Shown: one piece after another, positions 46,310 to 54,664 of the stretch
How positions within the stretch are numbered: position 1 is the stretch's first letter
Layout of the letters: every line of letters starts with the position of its first letter
NCBI GenBank assembly: GCA_000421065.1
Contig: ATWD01000001.1
Span: forward strand, 1,914,001 to 1,978,000
Source of the DNA: Acidobacteriaceae bacterium TAA 166
GTDB taxonomy: Bacteria > Acidobacteriota > Terriglobia > Terriglobales > Acidobacteriaceae
Direction of reading: 5' to 3'
Length of the DNA stretch: 64,000 nucleotides
The notes under the pieces: model-generated
Told to the model about the DNA's origin: nothing
Database searches by the model: none
What the model saw: the letters and a program-made list of their open reading frames with translations, nothing else
Position numbers and translations under genes: made by a program

Positions 46310-48049
46310 ATGCGGCCGATCGATCGATTCCAACCAAGCCCGAAGGCGTCAGCCCCCCCGACGGAACCGGCGCCAGAGCCCTGGGCGGAGGAGGCCGAGC
46401 GGCCCATCCTGGACTCGATTGTCTGCCACCTGAAGCATTTTCGTCTTCTTTACATTGCCCTGCTGATGGTTCTTCCGCTGATCTTTCTTCCGCCCCTGAT
46501 TACCCTGGGCAGGTTTCAGCGCAAGATCGCGACCTCGATCAGCTACAGCCTGGGCCGGCCTGTTCACCTGGACCGCGTCTCGCTGACGCTGCTGCCGCTG
46601 CCTGGCTTCGCCATCGAAAACCTGGTGGTGGGCGAGAACCCGGCCTTCGGCTCGGAGCCCATTATCCGGGCCAACTCGGTGCATGCGACGATCCGGATCG
46701 AGTCCCTGTGGCGGAGGCAGGTGGAGTTTTCGACGATCAGCTTCACCGAGCCGAGCGTAAATCTGGTGCACGCGCGGGACGGCCGATGGAACATCGAAGG
46801 CGTTCTGCTGCAGGCTTCACGTATCGACACGGCTCCGACGGCGCAGAGGAGAGCGGGACGGACGCCACGCTTCCCCTACATTGAAGCGACCGGAGCCAGG
46901 CTGAACATCAAGCAGGAGCAGGAGAAGCTTCCCTTCTCGCTGACCGACGCCGATTTCGCCCTGTGGCTGCCTGATCCCCACCAGTGGCAGCTTCGGCTCA
47001 AGGGCCATCCCAACCGCACCGATACGCACATCGCCGATCCAGGAACGATCGAGCTGGAGGCGACGCTTGGGGCGGCTCCTTCGCTGGCGCGGATTGCGTT
47101 CAATCTCGAGGGACAGTGGCGCGACGCTCAATTGGGCGAGGCTTCGAAGGTGCTCGTGGGGCACGACGCCGGGTGGCGAGGCCAGATGAATCTCTCCGCC
47201 AATATCCGCGGAACCTTCGGCGAGAGCGCGGTAACGGCCCGGCTGCAACTGGCGAATGCCCGGCCAGCGGACTTCGTTCCGGCGCAGCCGCTGTCGACCG
47301 AGGCGCAGTGCTTCGCCACGGCGACGGGAGTCTTTCATGCCTTCGAGGACCTCCGCTGCAGCTGGCCGCCCGGCATCACGATGACCGGAGCCATCCCGGA
47401 CATTCATCATCTGGAAGATTCGCGCCTGACCCTAAAGCTTACGGAGATTCCGGCAACCCGGTTATTGACCTGGCTGCGCGCGACCAGCCGGAACGTCGAT
47501 GAGGACCTGACCGCGATGGGATTCATGACGGGAGAGTTTGAGCGCGAAGGGCTTGCTTCCTGGCAGGGGCAGGCTACTTTGACCGGAGCGGCGCTGAAGC
47601 TTGCCCCGGCTGACAGCTCCCTCGTGACCGGCGACGTCCATCTCTGGATGGGAGGCCGTAGCCCGGCGCCGGCTCGACGGCACGGCTCGGCGAGAGTCAC
47701 GCCAGAAGCACGACCGGATGGAACCGCCGCAATCCGCGAGCTGATGCTGGCGCCTGTTGCATTGAAGCTGGGCGGCAACGATTCGGCGACGCTCAATGGG
47801 CACTTTGACGCGGCCGGCTACACGCTGCATCTGGCAGGAACGGCGACGGCCGAGCGTCTGAAATCTCTGGCAGCGGCACTTCCTCCGCTTGGGGATGGAC
47901 TCTGGAAGGCTCTTCCCGAAGACCATTCGGAGACGGAGGCGTTCCCGCTGGATATGACCGCGACCCGGATCTGGCATGGGCAGCAGAGCTGGAACACAGG
48001 AGCGCCCGAAGACGAGACAAGACCTGTGAGCGCGCTCCATCACCGCTAA
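46310..48049 (+). CDS. AsmA-family membrane-anchored protein
   Basis: 579 residues. A Pro/Ala/Glu-rich N-terminal stretch leads to one membrane span (about 46-66, LLYIALLMVLPLIFLPPLITL), then AsmA-type repeats (GRPVHLDRVSLTLLPLPGFAIENLVVGENP, VEFSTISFTEPSVNLVHARDGRWNIEG). These proteins of the AsmA/YhdP group are thought to help move or place phospholipids in the envelope. The protein is shorter than E. coli AsmA-like YhdP but near AsmA in length. It follows lepB after 27 bases and converges on the anti-sigma gene, with 50 bases between. Confidence 0.85.
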   Translation: MRPIDRFQPSPKASAPPTEPAPEPWAEEAERPILDSIVCHLKHFRLLYIALLMVLPLIFLPPLITLGRFQRKIATSISYSLGRPVHLDRVSLTLLPLPGFAIENLVVGENPAFGSEPIIRANSVHATIRIESLWRRQVEFSTISFTEPSVNLVHARDGRWNIEGVLLQASRIDTAPTAQRRAGRTPRFPYIEATGARLNIKQEQEKLPFSLTDADFALWLPDPHQWQLRLKGHPNRTDTHIADPGTIELEATLGAAPSLARIAFNLEGQWRDAQLGEASKVLVGHDAGWRGQMNLSANIRGTFGESAVTARLQLANARPADFVPAQPLSTEAQCFATATGVFHAFEDLRCSWPPGITMTGAIPDIHHLEDSRLTLKLTEIPATRLLTWLRATSRNVDEDLTAMGFMTGEFEREGLASWQGQATLTGAALKLAPADSSLVTGDVHLWMGGRSPAPARRHGSARVTPEARPDGTAAIRELMLAPVALKLGGNDSATLNGHFDAAGYTLHLAGTATAERLKSLAAALPPLGDGLWKALPEDHSETEAFPLDMTATRIWHGQQSWNTGAPEDETRPVSALHHR

Positions 48050-48099
48050 GTTGATCAATGATTGTTCGACTGGATGATTGTTCGGACTGAAGGGATTGG

Positions 48100-48798
48100 C
48101 TATGCCTGGACGGAGATTCCCGAGAAGGTCATGACCACGCGGCCGCGCACTGGGGATCCAAAGACCCGGGCTGGCTCAAAGACGCTCAGCAGCAGCTGGT
48201 CGAGGACCTGGCTGCGTACCGCATCGTCGGTCGGTCCCGAGACAATGTTGTAGTCATAGACGCGTCCCTGGTCGTTGACCAGAGCTTCTACGATGATGGC
48301 CGAGTCCCGATGGGTCACGATAGGACGCGGCATCACAGCGGAGTAGAGATAGTGGGGCGAGGTCATAGCCCCCAGAGGCTCGTCATTCGCCATCACAGTC
48401 GGGGGAGCGGCAAAGACGCCAAGGCCGACCATGATCGTTCCGACCAACGCTACCGAACAGGCGAAGCCGGCGGAGATCTGAACGGCCCAGGGGAGGATGG
48501 TGTTCTCCCACTTGACGGAGAGGGTATCTCGCCAGTTACGATTCCGCGCGGCAATCTCGTGCGAGACTGCGACTCGAAGCCGGGTTCCCAAATTGACAGG
48601 GGCGCGCGCCGGACCGAGCGTTGCCAGAGCGGACTGCATGGCACGCAGAGACTCGAACTCTTTTCTGCACTCGGAGCACTGCTCAAGATGCTCTGCGATA
48701 GAACGCATCTGCACGCCATCAACAGCTCCATCAAGATACGACGAGAAGGAGGAACGGATATCGTTGCAAACATCTTTACCATCTGAGGTTGCGTTCAT
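48100..48798 (-). CDS. Zinc-finger anti-sigma factor with a TonB_C-like periplasmic domain
   Basis: About 232 residues. The N-terminal ZAS zinc-binding motif is H37-x3-C41-x2-C44 (HLEQCSEC). One membrane span (about 90-115, LPWAVQISAGFACSVALVG) follows, then a C-terminal domain resembling the TonB_C fold (IIVEALVNDQGRVYDYNIV, SVFEPARVFGSPVRGRVVM). Anti-sigma factors of this class hold ECF sigma factors at the membrane until a signal arrives. The ATG overlaps the TGA of the sigma gene in ATGA, so translation is coupled. A longer frame to 48861 runs inside the sigma gene and is not used. Confidence 0.88.
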   Translation of the reverse strand: MNATSDGKDVCNDIRSSFSSYLDGAVDGVQMRSIAEHLEQCSECRKEFESLRAMQSALATLGPARAPVNLGTRLRVAVSHEIAARNRNWRDTLSVKWENTILPWAVQISAGFACSVALVGTIMVGLGVFAAPPTVMANDEPLGAMTSPHYLYSAVMPRPIVTHRDSAIIVEALVNDQGRVYDYNIVSGPTDDAVRSQVLDQLLLSVFEPARVFGSPVRGRVVMTFSGISVQA

Positions 48799-49499
48799 CG
48801 CGTGACCGTCTCCAGACCGGTCTGAGATTTGGATGGCGACGATTGAGGGGAGGAAGCGCAATTCTTTGCGTCGGAGATCAGGAGGGCACGGAGAGCGGAA
48901 CGGCCGCGGGTGAGACGGGATTTTACGGTTCCGAGATTGACGTCGAGAATCTCGGCAATCTCCTCATAAGCAAATCCTTCGATCTCACGCAGCACGACGA
49001 CGGTGCGGAAACTCTCGGGAATCTGGCGGAGTGCCTCTTCGACGCGATGCCGTACCTCGGCCTGAGCTGCATGGTCGAACGGGGAATATCCGGTGTCGGC
49101 CAGAGTAGCGGCCAGAGGGATACCCTCATCCCCGGAGGCCGAGGTTTCGACGGTGGAGTCGATGGTCATCTCCTGACGTTTATGCCGGGACCACCAGCGG
49201 CGCTGGTTGGACGCCTCATGCAGGGCGATGCGGTAGAGCCAGGTGCGCAGGCTCGATTCCCCGTTGAAGCTGCGGATGCTGCGGAAGACCTTGATGAAGA
49301 CTTCCTGAGTGGTATCGGCAGCATCGGCGGAATCGGTCAGGCTACGGGCTATCAGCGAGTAGAGAGGCTGATGATACTGCGCGATGAGAACGCCGAAGGC
49401 CTCCTCGCTGCCGGCCTTCAGGTCGGCGACGAGAGCTGCCTCTTCGGTGGTGATGCCTATCGCGCTGGTCAGATTTCCCAAGTACGTGCCCGCCTGCAT
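48795..49499 (-). CDS. ECF sigma factor (RpoE-like)
   Basis: 234 residues. Region 2 is ALIAQYHQPLYSLIARSLTDSADAADTTQEVFIKVFRSI with the usual D-A-x-D-T-T-Q-E-V-F element; region 4 is RQIPESFRTVVVLREIEGFAYEEIAEILDVNLGTVKSRLTRGRSAL. The linker is longer than average (about 35 residues, with MTIDSTVETSASGDEG). It overlaps the anti-sigma gene by four bases. A tail of about 18 residues (CASSPQSSPSKSQTGLETVTR) follows region 4. Its targets are not visible from this window. Confidence 0.94.
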   Translation of the reverse strand: MQAGTYLGNLTSAIGITTEEAALVADLKAGSEEAFGVLIAQYHQPLYSLIARSLTDSADAADTTQEVFIKVFRSIRSFNGESSLRTWLYRIALHEASNQRRWWSRHKRQEMTIDSTVETSASGDEGIPLAATLADTGYSPFDHAAQAEVRHRVEEALRQIPESFRTVVVLREIEGFAYEEIAEILDVNLGTVKSRLTRGRSALRALLISDAKNCASSPQSSPSKSQTGLETVTR

Positions 49500-49656
49500 C
49501 TTCGGGTGACCTCTACATTAAGCTTTTGTGTAACACATGGCAAATGCACTATTTCCGTTGCACTGCGAGGGATCGAACTACGCCGCCGGCGACCGAGTGT
49601 CTCGCTCACTCTACAAAGATTAGACACCGGCGAAAGGTGCGATGTTCCCATGGAGT

Positions 49657-49685
49657 TTGACGAATTGGTTTCCGTCAACGACAAT
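49657..49685 (+). promoter_or_regulatory. Likely sigma-70 promoter of tRNA-Ala
   Basis: TTGACG at 49657-49662 and GACAAT at 49680-49685 are separated by 17 bases, and the tRNA starts 23 bases after the -10 element. TTGACG and CGTCAA (49673-49678 region) also form an inverted repeat across the spacer. Confidence 0.55.
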
Positions 49686-49708
49686 AAGAAGAGTCCCTCC
49701 TAACGAGT

Positions 49709-49784
49709 GGGCCTGTGGCGCAGCTGGGAGCGCGCTTCCATGGCATGGAAGAGGTCATCGGTTCGATCCCGATCAGGTCCACCA
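49709..49784 (+). tRNA. tRNA-Ala (anticodon GGC)
   Basis: 76 bases. Acceptor stem GGGCCTG pairs with CAGGTCC, including the G3-U70 wobble that identifies alanine tRNAs. D-stem GCGC/GCGC, anticodon stem CTTCC/GGAAG with loop ATGGCAT (anticodon GGC), T-stem ATCGG/CCGAT with loop TTCGATC, and the CCA end is encoded. The integrase gene beyond its 3' end suggests that this tRNA is an attachment site. Confidence 0.97.
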
Positions 49785-49847
49785 ATAAATCCAACGACTT
49801 AGCCGAAATCATCAAAAGCGCGCGATACGCTTTCGATACGTTGGTTC

Positions 49848-51041
49848 TCATGCTGCACTCTCCGCAGCACCTTCTACATTCCTGGAGCGGTCCAGAAGAA
49901 CATCGACCACCCGCCTTTGCGCCTCCCGTTTAGCGGGAGTCAGGGCCTTCGTGTAGATGTTCATGGTTGTGGTGATGTTGGCGTGGCGCATCAACTCCTG
50001 CACCACCTTCACATCCTCATTGTTGGCTTTGAGCAGCGTGGAATAGGTGTGCCGGAAGGTATGGAAGCCCACCCATTTGGTGATGCCCGCCTTCTTCGCC
50101 GCAGGTTGCAGAATGCGATCCAGCAGCGTGTCTGACCACGGCGGCATTTTGCCTCCGGCCCGTTCGCTGGCAAAGACCCAATCCTCCTGCTCGGCGTAAC
50201 AGGTTTCTTGCTTCCACGCCCGCAGCTCGCCAGCGGTGAACGAGTCGATAGGCACCGGCTTGCGGGAGGCCTCAGTCTTGCACTTCCCGACAATGCCGTC
50301 CACGACCGACCGGGTAACATCCATCTGCAATGTCTTCCAGTCGATGTCCTTCCACTTCAGGCCAAGAACTTCGCTGACGCGCAGTCCTGTCGTTGCCGCC
50401 ACGATGCCGATGACGCGCATCTTCTGCGGTAGCTTCACCATGAGCGCACGAAACTCCCATGTTTCTAGTGGTTCCGTCACACGCTCCCGCTTCGTGCTCT
50501 GGCGGACGGCGAAGATGGGGTTTTCTCCATCGTTGAGCCATCCATAGCGGATCGCGTGTTGAAAGACATCGCTCATAATGCCCTTAATCTTGGCCCTAGT
50601 TCCGTTCGATAAATCATCGAGAGAACCGAGCCACCGCTCCACGGCTACCGCCTTCACATCCCGAATCCGATAGCCGCCCCACCGGGGAACGATTCTCGCT
50701 TTCAGGTAAACGCTGTAGTTCTGTTTCGTCTGGTGGACCTTCCGTTCCGATTCTTTCTCCAGGTCCAGTTCGATGAGCTGATAGTGCTTCGTCAACTCCT
50801 CGAACGTCTCCGGTACGCCTTCGGGACGTGAGGTGTGATAGTTGATGTCGAGGCGCAGTGTGGAAACTGCCTTCCATGCCGCTGTTTCCGTTGGGTACTG
50901 CTCCACTGAGCCAATTACAAGAGCCCTTGGCTTTGGTTTACCTTTGGCGTCGATCTCCCGCCATCTGTAGACCCAGACTTCCGGCCCCTTCTTGCGCTTG
51001 TGTCGGCTGAAAAAGCCGTGTTGATACCGTGGTCGATTCAA
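49848..51041 (-). CDS. Tyrosine recombinase (integrase) of the tRNA-Ala element
   Basis: 397 residues. An N-terminal SAM-like core-binding region (about 75-180, ELTKHYQLIELDLEKESERK) precedes the catalytic domain. The catalytic residues are visible: Arg221 in TGLRVSEVLGLKW, His327-x-x-Arg330 in HTFRHT, His353 in MRHAN and the nucleophile Tyr363 in NIYTKAL. It would cut and rejoin DNA between the element and its tRNA target. It is encoded just inside the element, its 3' end 63 bases from the tRNA. The start overlaps the upstream excisionase-like gene by four bases (coupled translation). Confidence 0.95.
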   Translation of the reverse strand: MNRPRYQHGFFSRHKRKKGPEVWVYRWREIDAKGKPKPRALVIGSVEQYPTETAAWKAVSTLRLDINYHTSRPEGVPETFEELTKHYQLIELDLEKESERKVHQTKQNYSVYLKARIVPRWGGYRIRDVKAVAVERWLGSLDDLSNGTRAKIKGIMSDVFQHAIRYGWLNDGENPIFAVRQSTKRERVTEPLETWEFRALMVKLPQKMRVIGIVAATTGLRVSEVLGLKWKDIDWKTLQMDVTRSVVDGIVGKCKTEASRKPVPIDSFTAGELRAWKQETCYAEQEDWVFASERAGGKMPPWSDTLLDRILQPAAKKAGITKWVGFHTFRHTYSTLLKANNEDVKVVQELMRHANITTTMNIYTKALTPAKREAQRRVVDVLLDRSRNVEGAAESAA

Positions 51042-51286
51042 GAGATGCTCCTCTCATTCCGACCCCGATGGCTGTCTAATTTTAGCGCCTCATTGTCCAG
51101 CCATCGAGCGAGTTCCGAAATACGAAATCGCCAGATTTTTCGCGGTCCTTCGCCGATTGGATGCGCTGGCAACTGCCCATTGCGGGACTTCGCAAGAAGG
51201 GTCTTTCTGGACAGGGCAAGGAAGGTTGCAGCCCGCTCTGCATCCACGAATGGTTCCTGCTGAAACGAGAAAGAGGAAGACTCCAT
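51038..51286 (-). CDS. Excisionase-like helix-turn-helix protein
   Basis: 82 residues with a single DNA-binding domain of the excisionase/MerR-like type: FVDAERAATFLALSRKTLLAKSRNGQLPAHPIGEGPRKIWRFRISELARWL. Small proteins of this kind next to tyrosine recombinases guide excision (Xis/AlpA role) or control int. It overlaps int by four bases and is upstream of it on the same strand, so the two form an operon. The ATG at 51286 is one of several possibilities. Confidence 0.85.
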   Translation of the reverse strand: MESSSFSFQQEPFVDAERAATFLALSRKTLLAKSRNGQLPAHPIGEGPRKIWRFRISELARWLDNEALKLDSHRGRNERSIS

Positions 51287-51586
51287 AATTTAGCCCTCAA
51301 AAGCCGCCCGCATCAGTGCTGGCGCGCCCATGAAAAGCCTATGGAGCTGGCTGGTACACAGCTCGGAAGATTTTTCCCCGTCGGGGCAAAAACGTCCCCA
51401 CTCTTTTTGGGAGATATATGTGGCCAAACTGGTAGTGCGTATTGCTAAATGTTGCCGGCTGCCATGAAGAGATTAGGGAAACTGCATTAGGCGGAAGCGA
51501 AAGACATTTCTTCTAAAGTTGGCCGACGGCAACTCTGCAATTCAATGTACCATCTAAAAACCCAACGCTTGGGTTATTATGTATAG
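51287..51586. promoter_or_regulatory. Divergent promoter region with a 17-base palindromic operator
   Basis: No gene is supported in these 300 bases between the excisionase-like and DUF4160-like genes. AACCCAA (51559-51565) and TTGGGTT (51569-51575) are a perfect inverted repeat with the spacer CGC. TATTAT at 51575-51580 is a good -10 element placed so that transcription would begin near 51587, the GTG start, so the downstream operon may be leaderless and repressed at the palindrome. CCCC-GTC-GGGG near 51378 is a small extra hairpin. Confidence 0.55.
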
Positions 51587-51847
51587 GTGTCCTCCATAAC
51601 CATCGAATGCGTTCGTTTTACCGTTCATTCGAACGATCATCCGCCTTGCCACATTCATGGAGCTACCGGTGGAACGTTGGTGATCGTGGAGGTGTTACCG
51701 AATGGCGACGTTCAGCTTGCAAAACGGCCCAAGGCTATTCGCCCCCCAAATGCTAAGAAGTCCGACATTAGGCAAGTGCTTAATCTAGCCGCCGAACATT
51801 CGACAAAACTGAGAACTCTATGGGAGAAGGTCCATGGCAAAGCATAA
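51587..51847 (+). CDS. DUF4160-like small protein
   Basis: 86 residues resembling DUF4160: VRFTVHSNDHPPCHIHG near the N-terminus matches the family's SNDH-x-PPHVH core, and SDIRQVLNLAAEHSTKLRTLWEKVHG matches its C-terminal helix. DUF4160 genes are often next to DUF2442 genes, as here, and are sometimes proposed to be toxin-antitoxin-like pairs; no activity is established to my knowledge. The start codon is GTG and no ribosome-binding site is seen, which agrees with a leaderless transcript. It overlaps the next gene by 14 bases. First gene of a three-gene operon. Confidence 0.78.
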   Translation: MSSITIECVRFTVHSNDHPPCHIHGATGGTLVIVEVLPNGDVQLAKRPKAIRPPNAKKSDIRQVLNLAAEHSTKLRTLWEKVHGKA

Positions 51848-52448
51848 GGTTCTGAGCTCAGATAAAGACATTGAAAAAGCATTGGCGGAGGCTGCTTCCA
51901 TAGCCGAAGAGTCGATTGTCTCTGAAGTTCATCTCGAAAACCGTAATGATGGACCGGCGATCATTATCAAAATGAGTGATGGTAGCGTCCACGAGATACC
52001 AAAATCGAAGCTCGAAGGTCTGGCGAACGCAACTGATGAAGTCGCGTCAAATTTTGAGATTACAGAAGATGGGCTTGGCCTCAGATGGCCTGACATAGAC
52101 CTCGACATGTTTGTCCCAGCTTTATTGCAGGGCATCTATGGAACGAAAGCTTGGATGTCATCTCTCGGCAGACTAGGTGGAAGAGCCCGCAGCGAAGCGA
52201 AACGCGCCGCTGCACGTTTGAATGGTCTTAAGGGAGGGAGGCCTAGGAAGCAGCCAGGTAATTGTGATCTGGAAGCTTCCGCTCCATCTAAAGCGTATAG
52301 ATCTCATGTGCGCAGGAAGCACACTCACAGAAGTCCATTGCGAGACTCTTCTCATCGTCCGCTCTGGCCATTTAACCGGAGCGACTATGCAGCCTTATTT
52401 GGCCTAGACGCATCCGCAACAGCTCGACAGTTGCCGAGGATTGCCTGA
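51834..52448 (+). CDS. DUF2442-like protein with a C-terminal extension
   Basis: 204 residues. The DUF2442 part spans about 30-140: IIIKMSDGSVHEIPKSKLEGL, then EDGLGLRWPDIDLDMFVPALLQGIYG and the basic tail LGRLGGRARSEAKRAAARLNGLKGGRPRK, which is where family members usually stop. About 65 further residues follow, Arg/His/Ser-rich (HVRRKHTHRSPLRDSSHRPLWP), without recognised features. GGGAGAAGG precedes the ATG. Its stop codon overlaps the start of the ATPase gene in TGATG, so all three genes are translationally coupled. The basic GGRPRK tail hints at DNA or RNA binding; autoregulation at the upstream palindrome is possible. Confidence 0.75.
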   Translation: MAKHKVLSSDKDIEKALAEAASIAEESIVSEVHLENRNDGPAIIIKMSDGSVHEIPKSKLEGLANATDEVASNFEITEDGLGLRWPDIDLDMFVPALLQGIYGTKAWMSSLGRLGGRARSEAKRAAARLNGLKGGRPRKQPGNCDLEASAPSKAYRSHVRRKHTHRSPLRDSSHRPLWPFNRSDYAALFGLDASATARQLPRIA

Positions 52449-54385
52449 TGTCATACTTCGTTACGTTTTATTCATATAAAGGCGGAGTCGGTCGAACACT
52501 TGCTCTTGCGAATGCGGCTTGGTTGCTTGCTAATCATCCGACTGAGCCCGCCCGTGTTCTTGCACTTGACTTTGACCTCGGCGCTCCTGGGCTTGTTCAA
52601 GTATTCGGATTTCAGAGGGCGAACAAAGCTGAAGGGATCGTTGACTACGTCACCAGCTATTTGAAAAAGGCTGCAATTCCGGATGTTAAAAAGTACATCC
52701 ACAGAACCCGTTACAACAATATCGACATCATGCCGGCGGGAAGAATGAACTCACAATACCAAAGGCATCTCGAATCAATTGATTGGAGAGGGATGTATGA
52801 GAGCGCTTTTGGTTATGAGTTGATTGAAAAGCTGAAATCCGACATTTCTGCGCTTATTCCTGAGTACGATTATGTCTTGATCGACTCACTTACTGGATAT
52901 AGCGATGTCGGTGGAATTTGCGTTAATCAGTTTCCCGATACCCTAGCTTTACTTTTCCGCCTAAACCAGCAGAATCTTGATGGCATCAAAAGCGTGTATC
53001 AAGCATTGAAGCCACGGAACAAGAACGAACAAACTCGATCCGTCATTCCAGTAATCACGCCTTCTTGGCCATTTCTCGATGAAGCTGCGGGAAAATGGAT
53101 AGACAAAGCTCAGCGCGTATTTCCTGACAATAAACTCCTAGAGATTTCTTTCGATAGCAGTCTAAGCTTCGGCGAACAGATCATATCCGAAAAAGCCAGT
53201 AAGCTACCGTTAGCTTCAAAAATTCTCGCTGATTATAAAGCGCTTGCTGAACAGATCAGAGAAAAGAATCTATCCGATCCACTTACGATCTGGAACGGCA
53301 TCCGTTCGAGATCGCCAGGGACATTTCTAGATCCGGCAGAACCATACCTCAGGCTTCTTAGTCGGCGACCTCGCGTACTCACATACTGGGAGCACCTTCC
53401 TTTGGCTTTTGGATTTCCCCTGTTTTTGCCAAGGACTAAAGGGAGTCGGTCGCAAGCATTGCAAAAGCTTTTGGCATTTACCGACCAAGAGGCAGAAGCT
53501 GGTAACTCATATGCCTTATTAGGTCGCTCGATCATTCGCCGTCTCATGTACGACAAGAAAAGCGATGCACAAACCAAGTCTAAGGAGGATCTTGATAAGG
53601 CCATACAAATAGATCCTAATTTCATTGAGGCACGCTTGGCGCGAGGACATCTTTCATATGAGCTGGAACAATATGAAGACGCAATTGCTGACTTTACTGC
53701 CTGTCTAAAGCTTCATCCAAAGGGCGACTCACGCGTCGAGCATTCATTGGCTGAGGTCTACTTGAGATTATTTAGAGCTGAAGAAGCGCTAGATATGATT
53801 GAGCGTGCAATCAAGCACAATTCCAAGGATTTGGAAATGTACTTAGTTCGGGCAAAAGCTCGCTATCTCCTCGGAGATTATTCAGCGGCACTTGTAGATG
53901 CGCGTATCGCAGCGCGAGCCAATTTCTTGGGTTTTCCAGGATCGTTCCTGCCAAGTCAAATTCTTGCAGCTAATGGTCAGCTCGACGAAGCAGCGAAGGA
54001 ACTACAGCATATATCAGAACGGCTGGATAAAGACAATTGGGGTAATTTAGCAGAAGCGTATCTTGCGGTAGATCCTGAGATGACAATTCGTCTTCTACAG
54101 AAAAATACACGCGAGCCGAAACCCGCCGTCCGAAAGGTTTTACTTATTCTCGCGCGCATCTTCCGCGGGGACGAACTTGGAACACTTGCTGCCGAGATTG
54201 CTGCGCCTGCGGAGAAGCCAATCGCAATCGACGACTGGGATTTTTTTGAAGTAATTGCAATGTTAAGGGCTAAGGAACGTAATGGTTCGCTGAGTTCCAA
54301 AGCTCTCAATTTTGCACAGGAAGCGATCCATAAGACCGTGATGACGCGATATCCGGTGAAGATGAAAGAGAGTGAGCTGGAATAA
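52448..54385 (+). CDS. KGGVGR-type ParA-like ATPase with C-terminal tetratricopeptide repeats
   Basis: 645 residues. Residues 1-260 are a SIMIBI/ParA-like ATPase in which the deviant Walker A reads YKGGVGRT (11-17; Arg in place of the usual second Lys). ALDFDLGAPGL (39-49) and YDYVLIDSLTGYSDVGG (140-156) are the other nucleotide-site motifs. Residues about 350-560 contain TPR units (IQIDPNFIEARLARGHLSYELEQYEDAIADFTACLKLHP). The C-terminus is helical. Such KGGVGR proteins occur in accessory regions and are not MinD or ParA proper; a role in defence or signalling is inference. It is the last gene of the DUF4160-DUF2442 operon, with a terminator 65 bases downstream. Confidence 0.85.
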   Translation: MSYFVTFYSYKGGVGRTLALANAAWLLANHPTEPARVLALDFDLGAPGLVQVFGFQRANKAEGIVDYVTSYLKKAAIPDVKKYIHRTRYNNIDIMPAGRMNSQYQRHLESIDWRGMYESAFGYELIEKLKSDISALIPEYDYVLIDSLTGYSDVGGICVNQFPDTLALLFRLNQQNLDGIKSVYQALKPRNKNEQTRSVIPVITPSWPFLDEAAGKWIDKAQRVFPDNKLLEISFDSSLSFGEQIISEKASKLPLASKILADYKALAEQIREKNLSDPLTIWNGIRSRSPGTFLDPAEPYLRLLSRRPRVLTYWEHLPLAFGFPLFLPRTKGSRSQALQKLLAFTDQEAEAGNSYALLGRSIIRRLMYDKKSDAQTKSKEDLDKAIQIDPNFIEARLARGHLSYELEQYEDAIADFTACLKLHPKGDSRVEHSLAEVYLRLFRAEEALDMIERAIKHNSKDLEMYLVRAKARYLLGDYSAALVDARIAARANFLGFPGSFLPSQILAANGQLDEAAKELQHISERLDKDNWGNLAEAYLAVDPEMTIRLLQKNTREPKPAVRKVLLILARIFRGDELGTLAAEIAAPAEKPIAIDDWDFFEVIAMLRAKERNGSLSSKALNFAQEAIHKTVMTRYPVKMKESELE

Positions 54386-54449
54386 GCAGCATAAACTCCT
54401 GACTCGGCCCAAAGTTAGAAAATTCGGCTTATCGGACTACCCCTAAGAC

Positions 54450-54479
54450 AAGCGCTCGGCATTCTGCCGGGCGCTTTTT
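54450..54479 (+). terminator. Rho-independent terminator of the DUF4160-DUF2442-ATPase operon
   Basis: AAGCGCTCGGC (54450-54460) and GCCGGGCGCTT (54466-54476) form an 11-bp stem with one G-T pair and a 5-base loop; T residues follow. It closes the three-gene operon and separates it from the conjugation remnants. Confidence 0.85.
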
Positions 54480-54664
54480 GTATGCTTACGCACCCCATGG
54501 CAATGCCCGCGCATTATTCCGCTCTTGCTTATCGACTGCTGGGCAATTTTCGCTTCGACGCGGAAAAACTTTCCGAGCTGCGAAATCGCCCAAACCTTAC
54601 CTTCGCTCCAGACACAAGAAACCGGGAGTGTCCACTCGCCGGAAATCTGAAATGTGAGGAGCCT

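Noticed and set aside
49715..49933. 72-residue frame crossing the tRNA
   Set aside because: It runs through the tRNA-Ala gene and has no ribosome-binding site or family match.
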